A DNA stretch of 40,115 bases from UBA10364 sp905182675 (lineage in GTDB: Bacteria; Bacteroidota; Bacteroidia; Flavobacteriales; Schleiferiaceae), in assembly GCA_963933975.1 (NCBI GenBank), contig CAWVWE010000018.1, forward strand, positions 1 through 40,115. The letters run 5' to 3'. The position numbers were made by a program, and so were the translations under genes. This document shows, piece after piece, positions 25,752 through 33,790 of the stretch (position 1 is its first letter; each line of letters starts with the position of its first letter). The notes under the pieces are model-generated. The model did no database searches. It had not been told where the DNA came from and saw only the letters and a list, made by a program, of their open reading frames with translations.

Positions 25752-27167
25752 ATGAAAAAGTTCCTTTTAGGGTTAATCTCCGTTGCTTTTTTAGCTTCCT
25801 GTGGAAGTAGCGACCATGGAGAATTGGTAGGCGTGCAAAATCGTCCTACTTGGTACCCTAGCGAGCCTTATGGTATGGTTTACATCCCTCAGGGATCATT
25901 CACTATGGGAAACCATGATGAAGATGTGCCTTATGCATACACTGCTCCTGCTAAAGTGGTAAGTGTTCCTGCCTTTTACATGGACCAAACTGAAGTCACA
26001 AATAACGAGTACCGTCAATTTGTGAGTTGGGTTAAAGACTCCATCACACGGACTCGATTGGCGGAAGGCTTAGTCGAAGATTTCGAATACATTGATCTTG
26101 CTGAAATGGAAGACCCAACATTCTTTCAAGAGTATGTTGCGTTAAATTATCCAGACAGCATGATGCGCCGCTTAGATTGGGATCCTTATTTAGAGTGGGA
26201 TAAGAATCGCTATCCTTCAGCAGAATATACAGAGGTCGTTGAGAGCATGTACTTAGCACCTGAAGAACAATGGTTAGGCTATCGTCATCTTGACACACGT
26301 CAATTAAACTATACATTCTTCTGGATTAATAAACAAAAAGCGGCTAGTAAACTGAACCGTGCAGAGTTTGATTATAACGATGCGGATGGCGACGGAGAAA
26401 TGTTCAGCTACCGTGATTACATTAAGGACACACAAGCAGGTTCAGATCGTGCATCATTTTTTGAAAAAGAAACCATTAACATATACCCGGACACCTTGGT
26501 CTGGATACATGACTTTACCTATAGTTTCAACGAGCCAATGCATGACAAATACTTCTGGCACCCTGCTTATGATGACTACCCTGTTGTTGGCGTGAGCTGG
26601 AGACAAGCCAGAGCATTTGCCAACTGGAGAAGTAAATATCGTCGCGACTTTTTGAAGCGTTCTGGTGAGCTGATTGAGCACGATTTCCGTCTACCCACAG
26701 AGGCAGAATGGGAATATGCAGCTCGCGGTGGTGATGAACTTACTACTTTCCCGTGGGGAGGCCCTTACGCAACTAATAGCGCTGGATGTTACCTAGCTAA
26801 CTTCAAGCCTCGGAGAGGTAACCTAACTGCAGACGGTGGTTTTTATCCCGTGAAAGCGACTGCCTACTCTCCTAATGGATACAACCTATATTGTATGTCA
26901 GGCAATGTAAGCGAATGGACTTCGACTTCTTTTGATGTTCAATCCTACGCATTCGCTAGTGATGTAGCTCCTGAGTTACAGTACAACGCATTTGAAGAAG
27001 AAAGTGAAACCATGAAACGCAAGGTGATTCGTGGTGGTTCTTGGAAAGATGTTGCTTTCTTCCTTCAGTTAGGATCACGGGATTATGAGTACCAAGACAC
27101 TGCAAAAAGTTATATTGGTTTCAGAACAGTTCAGAGTTTCTTAGGAAGAGACTTAAAAGACTTTTAG
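25752..27167 (+). CDS. gldK: T9SS outer-membrane ring lipoprotein GldK
   Basis: 471 residues. A lipoprotein signal (FLLGLISVAFLASCGSSD) with lipobox Cys17 is followed by a formylglycine-generating-enzyme (FGE-sulfatase) fold: MVYIPQGSFTMGNHDEDV, FYMDQTEVTNNEYRQFV, VVGVSWRQARAFANW, RLPTEAEWEYAARGG and the final KVIRGGSWKD, GFRTVQ. The catalytic Cys pair of true FGE enzymes is not expected in GldK. Together with GldN it forms the periplasmic ring attached to the outer membrane. A middle insertion (residues 100-230, acidic) is typical. First of four contiguous gld genes. Confidence 0.96.
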   Translation: MKKFLLGLISVAFLASCGSSDHGELVGVQNRPTWYPSEPYGMVYIPQGSFTMGNHDEDVPYAYTAPAKVVSVPAFYMDQTEVTNNEYRQFVSWVKDSITRTRLAEGLVEDFEYIDLAEMEDPTFFQEYVALNYPDSMMRRLDWDPYLEWDKNRYPSAEYTEVVESMYLAPEEQWLGYRHLDTRQLNYTFFWINKQKAASKLNRAEFDYNDADGDGEMFSYRDYIKDTQAGSDRASFFEKETINIYPDTLVWIHDFTYSFNEPMHDKYFWHPAYDDYPVVGVSWRQARAFANWRSKYRRDFLKRSGELIEHDFRLPTEAEWEYAARGGDELTTFPWGGPYATNSAGCYLANFKPRRGNLTADGGFYPVKATAYSPNGYNLYCMSGNVSEWTSTSFDVQSYAFASDVAPELQYNAFEEESETMKRKVIRGGSWKDVAFFLQLGSRDYEYQDTAKSYIGFRTVQSFLGRDLKDF

Positions 27168-27218
27168 AAAGAAGAATAAGATCACTTAAATTAAATATTA
27201 AACAATACAACTAAGATT

Positions 27219-27854
27219 ATGGCTCTAATTGACGTAAACGGAAAAGGATTTAAGAACTTTATGGCGAAGCTCTATGGTATCGGAGCGGCAGTAGTTATTA
27301 CAGGTGCAATGTTCAAAATCATGCACTGGGAAGGAGCTAACATCATGCTTGTTCTTGGTCTGAGTACTGAAGCTGTTATTTTCCTGTTTTCCGCTTTCGA
27401 AAAACCTGGAGAGGATTACGATTGGTCACTAGTATACCCTGAACTCGCAACGGGTGATGGCGCCAAATCTCTAAGTGTATCTGAACAACTAGACAATGCT
27501 CTGGAAAATGGCGGTGTTGATGCAGAGCTTATCGCTCGCCTTGGTGACGGTATGAGAAGTTTAAGTGAAACTGCAGGATCGTTATCCGGCGCAGTAGATG
27601 CCGCTGGTGCAACTGCTAAATATTCAGAACAACTTAACCATGCTGCAACCAACATGGAAAGCCTGAATGCTTTGTACTCCGTCCAATTAGAGAATGCAAC
27701 ATCTCAGGTAGAGCGTCAAAATGATGTAATGGAAAAATTAAGTGGTGCATCTGAAAATGCATCAGGTTTGGTGGCTGAACTCGCTTCATTGAAAGGAAAC
27801 CTGGCTACTTTGAATAGCGTTTATGGTGGTATGTTAACCGCCATGGGTAAATAA
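27219..27854 (+). CDS. gldL: T9SS inner-membrane motor protein GldL
   Basis: 211 residues. Two transmembrane helices near the N-terminus are visible: about residues 19-34 (YGIGAAVVITGAMFKI) and 42-58 (NIMLVLGLSTEAVIFLF). The sequence KIMHWEGANIMLVLG, with conserved Lys, His and Glu in the membrane, is characteristic. The remainder is a cytoplasmic helical region with repeated Ala/Ser/Asn-rich coils (EQLNHAATNMESLNALYSVQ). GldL forms with GldM the proton-driven motor that powers the T9SS and gliding. Lies 51 bases after gldK. Confidence 0.96.
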   Translation: MALIDVNGKGFKNFMAKLYGIGAAVVITGAMFKIMHWEGANIMLVLGLSTEAVIFLFSAFEKPGEDYDWSLVYPELATGDGAKSLSVSEQLDNALENGGVDAELIARLGDGMRSLSETAGSLSGAVDAAGATAKYSEQLNHAATNMESLNALYSVQLENATSQVERQNDVMEKLSGASENASGLVAELASLKGNLATLNSVYGGMLTAMGK

Positions 27855-27901
27855 ATAATCTGTCCAAGAATTTAGATTACTAAACCCGTAAAAAGACTAC
27901 A

Positions 27902-29425
27902 ATGGCAGGAGGCAAATTATCACCGCGTCAAAAAATGATCAACATGATGTACCTCGTGTTGACCGCGTTACTAGCATTAAATGTGTCCAGAGAAGTCATG
28001 GATGCCTTTTACGAGGTAATGATAGGTCAAGAGGCATCGATTGAAACAGTTGAAAAACAAAATGCAAATATCTACGCGGCTTTTGAAGCTGCTGCTGCAG
28101 AGAATCCAGTAAAAGCTGGCCCTTGGAGAGATAAAGCAAATGAAGTAAAATCTAAATCAGAGTCCATGTACTCTAAAATAGACGAAATTAAAGCAGAGGT
28201 CATTGAACGAAGTGGTGGTTCTGATGAAGAAAGTGGTGATGAAGGCAAGCCTAAGAAGATGGACGACCTTGAAACGTCCCCAAATTACTTTATCGTTGAG
28301 CAGCACGGGACTGAACTTAAGAACGGCTTGAGTGATTATAGGGACTTCTTAAAGATTCAAACTACAGAAAATGCCCTTTTGACTAATGCATTGAATACTA
28401 CATTCGACTTTAGCGATCAAATGGATGACGGTGCTACCATGACCTGGGAGCAATCAAAGTTTGAGCATTATCCCCTGATTTCTGTATTAACGTTTTTAAC
28501 CAAAATGCAGTCTGATATTCGAACTTCAGAAGCCAACGTTATTGATTACTTGCAAGCGAATATTGGTAGATCTGATTTAAAATTTACGGGTGTGAGAACC
28601 GTCGTAATGCCGAAAAGTACGTATGTTACTCAAGGCGGCGAATATGAAGCTGAGGTCTTCTTGGCAGCGTTTGACGATACCCAGGAGCCTACAGTTATTA
28701 TCAATGGGGTAGAATTAGCCGCTGAAGATATTGTAGGTGGTGTAGCGAAAGTCAGGTTCCCAGCAAATAAGGTTGGAGAAACTAAATGGAATGGAGAAAT
28801 TCGATTAACACAAAATGGTGAAGAAAAAATATTCCCTGTTGAGGGTATGTTTAACGTTGCTCCACCAAGCGTAGTGATCTCTCCCACAAAAATGAATGTA
28901 CTGTATCGCGGTGTAGATAATCCACTTGAGGTTTCTGTTCCAGGTGTAGATCCTTCCAAGTTGATCGTTACAGGGACAGGAGTAAAAAAATCTCGTGATG
29001 GCTACATAGCTGATGTCACTCGTAATAAAGGTGGTGAACTTAAAATTTCAGTTGCTGTAAAAGAGGGTGACGTTACCAAAAAGATGGGGAATAAAGTTTT
29101 CCGTGTGAAAAATCTACCTGATGCTGCTGGTTCCGTGTTTGGCAAGACAGACGGTATCATGTCCGCTAATCTGTTGAAGAAAGTTAAAGTCGAAGCAAAG
29201 TTTGTCAACTTTGATTTTGAACTCCCGCTGACTGTAGAGCAATTCGAGGTAATCATTTCTCCATATGCGCCTTTTACATGTAAAGGTGCTTCGCTTTCTT
29301 CTGGTGCAAGAGCTGCACTTGATAAAGTAAAGCCAGGTACCACGATCATTTTTAGAAATATAAAAGCTAAAACAGCCAAAGGCATGAAGCCTAAAGTTGC
29401 GGCTATCACTATTGACGTAAACTAA
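27902..29425 (+). CDS. gldM: T9SS motor rod protein GldM
   Basis: 507 residues. One transmembrane helix lies near the N-terminus (KMINMMYLVLTALLALNVSREVM, given here in overlapping parts KMINMMYLVLTALLA and ALNVSREVM), preceded by the conserved AGGKLSPRQ. The periplasmic part starts with long helices (about 40-200) and continues as four beta domains, including TYVTQGGEYEAEVFLAAF and RGVDNPLEVSVPGVD. GldM dimers pass through GldL rings and reach the GldK/GldN ring. The segment EESGDEGKPKKMDDLE is acidic/basic and variable. It is 47 bases after gldL and one base before gldN. Confidence 0.95.
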   Translation: MAGGKLSPRQKMINMMYLVLTALLALNVSREVMDAFYEVMIGQEASIETVEKQNANIYAAFEAAAAENPVKAGPWRDKANEVKSKSESMYSKIDEIKAEVIERSGGSDEESGDEGKPKKMDDLETSPNYFIVEQHGTELKNGLSDYRDFLKIQTTENALLTNALNTTFDFSDQMDDGATMTWEQSKFEHYPLISVLTFLTKMQSDIRTSEANVIDYLQANIGRSDLKFTGVRTVVMPKSTYVTQGGEYEAEVFLAAFDDTQEPTVIINGVELAAEDIVGGVAKVRFPANKVGETKWNGEIRLTQNGEEKIFPVEGMFNVAPPSVVISPTKMNVLYRGVDNPLEVSVPGVDPSKLIVTGTGVKKSRDGYIADVTRNKGGELKISVAVKEGDVTKKMGNKVFRVKNLPDAAGSVFGKTDGIMSANLLKKVKVEAKFVNFDFELPLTVEQFEVIISPYAPFTCKGASLSSGARAALDKVKPGTTIIFRNIKAKTAKGMKPKVAAITIDVN

Positions 29426-29426
29426 T

Positions 29427-30272
29427 ATGTTAAAAATTAAAGCGTTTTTCATGGTAGTACTTGCTTTGGGTTTATCCCTAAGTACTGCCCAAGCACAAGT
29501 GCTAGATCCATCAGATGATGGTCTTATACCGGAGGCTTCGAAGCACTACCGTAATAATCGTGTTATACCGTATCCTTTTTTACGTCAAGACGATATGTTG
29601 TGGTCTGAACGTCACTGGGAACGTATTGACTTACGTGAAAAAATTAATCTACCCCTGTACTTCCCTATTAAGCCTATGCCTGATCGCAAAGCGCTATGGG
29701 ATGTTTTGATAGATGGTATTCTTACAGAGAACACGATCACGGAGCTCTTCAGAGATGATAAGTTTGAACTTCCTCTTACTATGGAAGAAGTACGCGGGCT
29801 AATTGAACAATACGATACCATACCTGATCCTGATGATCCTTTTGGACCTCCACTAGCTATTGATACCATCTCCATAAAGGCAAACGGTGTAGTGGCGTAT
29901 CATTTGAAAAGTGATTGGTATTTTGACAAGCAACGTGGCGAACTCAAAAATAGAATTATTGGAATAGCTCCTGAAGTTGAGGATCCACGTAATAAATCTT
30001 TAACCTATAATCCATTTTGGATTTGGTTCCCAGATGCTCGTTACGCCATGGCCACTTCAGTTGCTTACAATGAGAAAAACAACAACCAACGTTTGACGTT
30101 TGATCAAATTATGCATTTTCGAAAATTCAATGCTGTGATCACAAAAATGGACAACGTTTACGACAGAACTATTTCAGAGTACAAGAGAAACAGTGCGATG
30201 TCACAATTATTGGAAGCTGCCGCAATTAAAGAGGAGCTCCGTAATAAGGAACATGATATGTGGACCTACTAA
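29427..30272 (+). CDS. gldN: T9SS ring protein GldN
   Basis: 281 residues with a signal peptide (FFMVVLALGLSLSTAQAQ). The mature part carries the family pattern YPFLRQDDMLWSERHWERID, REKINLPLYFPI, RKALWDVLIDGI, WYFDKQRGELKNRIIGIAP and NPFWIWFPDARYAMA. GldN and GldK form the large periplasmic ring. It starts one base after the gldM stop (TAA-T-ATG), is the last gene of the set, and is followed by a rho-independent terminator. Confidence 0.96.
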   Translation: MLKIKAFFMVVLALGLSLSTAQAQVLDPSDDGLIPEASKHYRNNRVIPYPFLRQDDMLWSERHWERIDLREKINLPLYFPIKPMPDRKALWDVLIDGILTENTITELFRDDKFELPLTMEEVRGLIEQYDTIPDPDDPFGPPLAIDTISIKANGVVAYHLKSDWYFDKQRGELKNRIIGIAPEVEDPRNKSLTYNPFWIWFPDARYAMATSVAYNEKNNNQRLTFDQIMHFRKFNAVITKMDNVYDRTISEYKRNSAMSQLLEAAAIKEELRNKEHDMWTY

Positions 30273-30299
30273 GAGGTACCGCAACAAAATCATTAGCAG

Positions 30300-30331
30300 C
30301 TCCCGTTACCTTGTAGCGGGAGTTTTTTTTT
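30300..30331 (+). terminator. Terminator after gldN, abutting the next start codon
   Basis: A 10-bp stem CTCCCGTTAC/GTAGCGGGAG (one U-G pair) with loop CTT is followed by nine T. The ninth T is the base before the ATG of the FAD oxidoreductase at 30332. The 3' arm contains GGGAG, nine bases before that ATG. Confidence 0.85.
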
Positions 30332-31387
30332 ATGAAACATGTAGATTACATCATTGTCGGCGGAGGTATTTCAGGAAGCGTACTCAGCTATACTTTGATG
30401 AAGTATGGCGCCGCAGTGCAACTGTTCGATTGTCCAGAGCAGAACTTAAGTTCGAACGTAGCAGCTGGTCTATGGAATCCTATAGTGCTTAAACGACTTA
30501 AAAAGGTCTGGCGCGCTGACGAGATGATGGAGGAATTGGCCACCCTATATCCATCTATGGAGCAATGGAGTAAGGCCTCTTTTTATCAGTCAATTCCTAT
30601 ACGACGCGTTTTTCACAGTCCCGGGGAGCAAAATAATTGGCTTGGATTAACTAGTAATGAAGCGTTTGCTCCGTACATGGAGGACACTATTGCTCCACTA
30701 CCAGAGGGTGTCATTGGTCATCATGGATCTGCGATGATGAAACGAACAGGACGCTTACATGTTAATACCATGACAAAAGCCGTAGCCAATCGGCTCGACA
30801 CTCAGGGATACTACAGCAAAGAAAAGTTTGATTGGTCCAAAGTCATGAGGAACGATGAAGGAGTCGAATACGATGGGCTTCGTGCCCATGGTATTATATC
30901 GTGCCAAGGAGCACAGTTGGCTATTGGCGGAGGACAGATAGCACAAAATGGATTCGCCCCAGTTAAAGGGGAGATCCTAAGGATTAAGCTCGATAGAGAT
31001 ATAGGTAATGAGTGCATACACCAGGGATATTTCATGCTTGGCGAGCAAAATAAAGAATGTTCCGTGGGAGCCACTTATGCCTGGGACGGATTTGAAAATG
31101 GCCCTACAGCAGAGAAACGCTTAGAGCTGGAAGAGCATATGAAATCTGTCTGGCTAGGTACCAAACAAACCATTAATCACACAGCAGGTATTCGTCCTGC
31201 TACCAAGGATAGGCGCCCCATGGTAGGGCCTCATGAGCACCTGCAACACACCTGGATCTTCAACGGTATGGGAAGTAGGGCCGTTCTTATGACACCTTGG
31301 CTAGCCAGAGTATTGGTAGAGCATCTCATGTATGGCAGTGAGTTACTACAGGAGTGTCTTCCGAGCCGATTTAAGGCTTCTTCCTGA
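30332..31387 (+). CDS. FAD-dependent amine/amino-acid oxidoreductase (DAO family)
   Basis: 351 residues. The FAD-binding Rossmann motif DYIIVGGGISGSVLSY begins at residue 5, which fixes the start at 30332. Further DAO-family features are AAGLWNPIVLKRLKKVW, GEILRIKLD near the middle, and the C-terminal GIRPATKDRRPMVGPHEH with FNGMGSRAVLMTPWLA, which contacts the flavin. The substrate is unknown; relatives include glycine oxidase and the oxidase half of MnmC. The start codon follows directly on the gldN terminator. Its last 17 bases overlap the 3' end of the convergent DUF983 gene. Confidence 0.88.
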   Translation: MKHVDYIIVGGGISGSVLSYTLMKYGAAVQLFDCPEQNLSSNVAAGLWNPIVLKRLKKVWRADEMMEELATLYPSMEQWSKASFYQSIPIRRVFHSPGEQNNWLGLTSNEAFAPYMEDTIAPLPEGVIGHHGSAMMKRTGRLHVNTMTKAVANRLDTQGYYSKEKFDWSKVMRNDEGVEYDGLRAHGIISCQGAQLAIGGGQIAQNGFAPVKGEILRIKLDRDIGNECIHQGYFMLGEQNKECSVGATYAWDGFENGPTAEKRLELEEHMKSVWLGTKQTINHTAGIRPATKDRRPMVGPHEHLQHTWIFNGMGSRAVLMTPWLARVLVEHLMYGSELLQECLPSRFKASS

Positions 31388-31754
31388 TATTCTTGTCATA
31401 AGAGACGAACAGTGACAGCCAGGTCGTTCTAGCAGTTCTAAAAATCAGCGGTGCAGCCAGTATCAATATCAGTGCAAGAGTGCCAATGGTAGGCCACATC
31501 TCCCAATCAAGGAACATAGAGAAAACAACATATACAGCCACGAATAAAGCTACGGTATAGCCATAACTCACATACATAGCACCATAGTAGAAATTTGGCT
31601 CAGGCTCAAAGTTTTGATCGCATACCGTACACCTAGGATTGAAATCCATCATGGTTTTAAACTTATATGGATTCTTCTCTTGATAGATATCGCCCTCCAT
31701 ACAACGCGGACATTTACTCTTTGTAATTGAGTATACTTTGGTTCCTTTTATCAT
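31371..31754 (-). CDS. DUF983 family membrane protein
   Basis: 127 residues. A zinc-ribbon-like part (CPRCMEGDIY at 15-24 and CTVCDQNFEPEPNFYYGAMY at about 43-62) is followed by two hydrophobic helices (VALFVAVYVVFSMF and IGTLALILILAAPLIF). This is the DUF983 pattern; function unknown. It has its own -7 element and converges on the FAD oxidoreductase gene, with a 17-base overlap of the coding ends. Confidence 0.9.
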   Translation of the reverse strand: MIKGTKVYSITKSKCPRCMEGDIYQEKNPYKFKTMMDFNPRCTVCDQNFEPEPNFYYGAMYVSYGYTVALFVAVYVVFSMFLDWEMWPTIGTLALILILAAPLIFRTARTTWLSLFVSYDKNIRKKP

Positions 31755-31780
31755 GTGAAATAAAGTCTAAATGAATAGTT

Positions 31781-31788
31781 CAAAAATA
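31781..31788 (-). promoter_or_regulatory. -7 element of the DUF983 gene
   Basis: On the minus strand TATTTTTG matches TAnnTTTG exactly, 26 bases upstream of the ATG at 31754. Confidence 0.55.
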
Positions 31789-31812
31789 CAGAGTCCAGAG
31801 GAGCTTATTTGA

Positions 31813-31820
31813 TACTTTTG
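31813..31820 (+). promoter_or_regulatory. -7 element of the ABC-F gene, 5 bases before its start codon
   Basis: TACTTTTG matches TAnnTTTG exactly and ends at 31820, five bases before the ATG at 31826. The transcript would start at or next to the start codon, so the mRNA is probably leaderless. Confidence 0.5.
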
Positions 31821-31825
31821 TCACG

Positions 31826-33790
31826 ATGATTTTAGCTCTAAACAAAGCCTCGTTATTTTTCGGGGGACGCGCAATATTTGACGAAATAGGATTCCAAATT
31901 AACCCAGGAGACCGCATAGGTTTAGTGGGTAGAAATGGAGCTGGAAAGTCAACGCTATTAAAACTAATTGCAGGTGATTACGCGCTAGACGGGGGATCCA
32001 TGAGTATGGCAAAAGAAGTTCGCATTGGATTTTTACGGCAGGATCTCAAGATGGATATGCACAAAACAATCGTACAGATTGCCCGTAGTGCCTTTGAAGA
32101 AGTTGAGAAAATCAACGTCAGAATTGAAGAAATAAACGCCGAATTCGCTGTTCGTACTGACTACGAAAGTGACGGTTATGGGCAGCTCATAAGTGAGATT
32201 AGCGATTTAAGCGAACGTTTCGGCATGTTAGGTGGTGATAGTTTGGATGCCGATGTGGAGCTCGTACTGAAAGGTCTAGGGTTTGTTCCTGAGGTCTTCG
32301 ACCAACCCTTAAGTACTTTTTCAGGGGGTTGGCGAATGCGGGCGGAATTGGCTCGATTACTCCTACAGAAACCAGAACTATTGCTGCTTGATGAACCCAC
32401 CAACCACTTAGATATTGAGAGTATCATGTGGCTAGAAAAGCATTTAGGGGAAAGCAGTCAAACGCTAATGGTCGTAAGTCACGATAGAACATTCTTGGAT
32501 AATGTGACCAACAGAACCATCGAGGTTTCCATGGGTAAGTCGTATGATTTTAATGCTTCTTACTCAAAGTATGTAAGTCTCCGGGCTGAGATTCGTGAAA
32601 AGCAAATTGCTGCAGCGAAGAACCAAGCCAAGGAAATCAAACAAACGGAAGAATTAATTGAGCGTTTCCGCGCTAAGGCCAGCAAAGCGTCATTCGCCCA
32701 AAGCCTCATAAAGAAGCTCGATAAAATGGATCGAATTGAACTCGATCAAGAGGATACTTCCTCTATGCATTTCAAATTTCAGCCTACCCCTCGTAGTGGA
32801 AAAGTAGTGGCGAAAGCGGAAGGAGTCAGCAAGAGTTACGGCGATAAGCTGGTATTACGGGGTGTCAATTTAGAAGTTGAACGTGGCGATAGAGTTGCGT
32901 TTGTTGGACAAAATGGTCAGGGGAAATCCACTCTCGTAAAAGCCTTACTGAAAGAAATCACCGCAGAAGGGACCATGGAACTGGGTCATAACGTTCAAGT
33001 AGGTTATTTTGCGCAAGACCAAGCGGACGAGTTGGACGGTGATAGAACCACCCTTCAAACTATAGAGGATGCCTCACCTGAGGATATGCGCAAGAATGCA
33101 AGAAGTCTTTTAGGCTCTTTTATGTTTAGAGGTGAAGACGCTGATAAAAAAGTCAGGGTACTCAGTGGTGGTGAGCGAGGTAGACTTGCACTTTGTAAGC
33201 TTTTGCTACAGCCTATCAACTTCTTAGTCATGGATGAACCCACTAATCATCTCGACATGAATAGCAAAGATGTGCTTAAAAAGAGCCTTCTAGGTTTTGA
33301 TGGCACCTTGCTCGTGGTAAGTCACGATAGAGAGTTCTTGGAAGGCCTAGTAACGAAAACCATAGAGTTTAGAGACCAAGAAGTAAAAACTTTATTGGGC
33401 GGTATTGAATTCTATTTGGAACAGCGTAAGCTGGAAAACATGCGTGAAGTCGAGGCTAAAACTGCTGTCGCTAAGGCAAAAAAATCTGAAGCGAAAAAGG
33501 TAGATGAAGACGGAGTTAGTTATAAGGACCGTAAGCAACTTGACAAACATAAACGTAACTTAACCAAGAAGTTAGAACGCGTAGAGGAAGAAATTGAAAA
33601 CTTAGAAGCACAGATCAAAACATGGGACGATCAACTCGCAGATGCCAATGGCTATATTGAGTTGATGAAAGACACAGAGTTTTATCCTAAGTACGAACAA
33701 AAGAAGGCCAAATTGGAGGCCGAAATGGAACTATGGGAAGAAGTCAATATAGAAAAATCGGATTTGGAGCAGCGTTATTCTGTCTCTTAA
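31826..33790 (+). CDS. ABC-F family ATPase
   Basis: 654 residues. Two ABC domains without membrane segments: the first has Walker A GRNGAGKST at about 36-44, signature FSGGWRMRAELARLL and Walker B LLLLDEPTNHLDIES; the second has GQNGQGKST, LSGGERGRLALCKLL and FLVMDEPTNHLDMNS. Between them is the interdomain linker (PtIM) with charged helices, and after the second a C-terminal coiled coil of about 110 residues. ABC-F proteins act on ribosomes (translation factor EttA/Uup types, or antibiotic resistance). The C-terminal extension favours the Uup/YdiF-like housekeeping class. The last 58 bases overlap the next gene in another frame. Confidence 0.93.
   Translation: MILALNKASLFFGGRAIFDEIGFQINPGDRIGLVGRNGAGKSTLLKLIAGDYALDGGSMSMAKEVRIGFLRQDLKMDMHKTIVQIARSAFEEVEKINVRIEEINAEFAVRTDYESDGYGQLISEISDLSERFGMLGGDSLDADVELVLKGLGFVPEVFDQPLSTFSGGWRMRAELARLLLQKPELLLLDEPTNHLDIESIMWLEKHLGESSQTLMVVSHDRTFLDNVTNRTIEVSMGKSYDFNASYSKYVSLRAEIREKQIAAAKNQAKEIKQTEELIERFRAKASKASFAQSLIKKLDKMDRIELDQEDTSSMHFKFQPTPRSGKVVAKAEGVSKSYGDKLVLRGVNLEVERGDRVAFVGQNGQGKSTLVKALLKEITAEGTMELGHNVQVGYFAQDQADELDGDRTTLQTIEDASPEDMRKNARSLLGSFMFRGEDADKKVRVLSGGERGRLALCKLLLQPINFLVMDEPTNHLDMNSKDVLKKSLLGFDGTLLVVSHDREFLEGLVTKTIEFRDQEVKTLLGGIEFYLEQRKLENMREVEAKTAVAKAKKSEAKKVDEDGVSYKDRKQLDKHKRNLTKKLERVEEEIENLEAQIKTWDDQLADANGYIELMKDTEFYPKYEQKKAKLEAEMELWEEVNIEKSDLEQRYSVS

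Noticed and set aside
29002..29409. 135-codon minus-strand open frame inside gldM
   Set aside because: Antisense to a well-conserved gene and without recognisable features.
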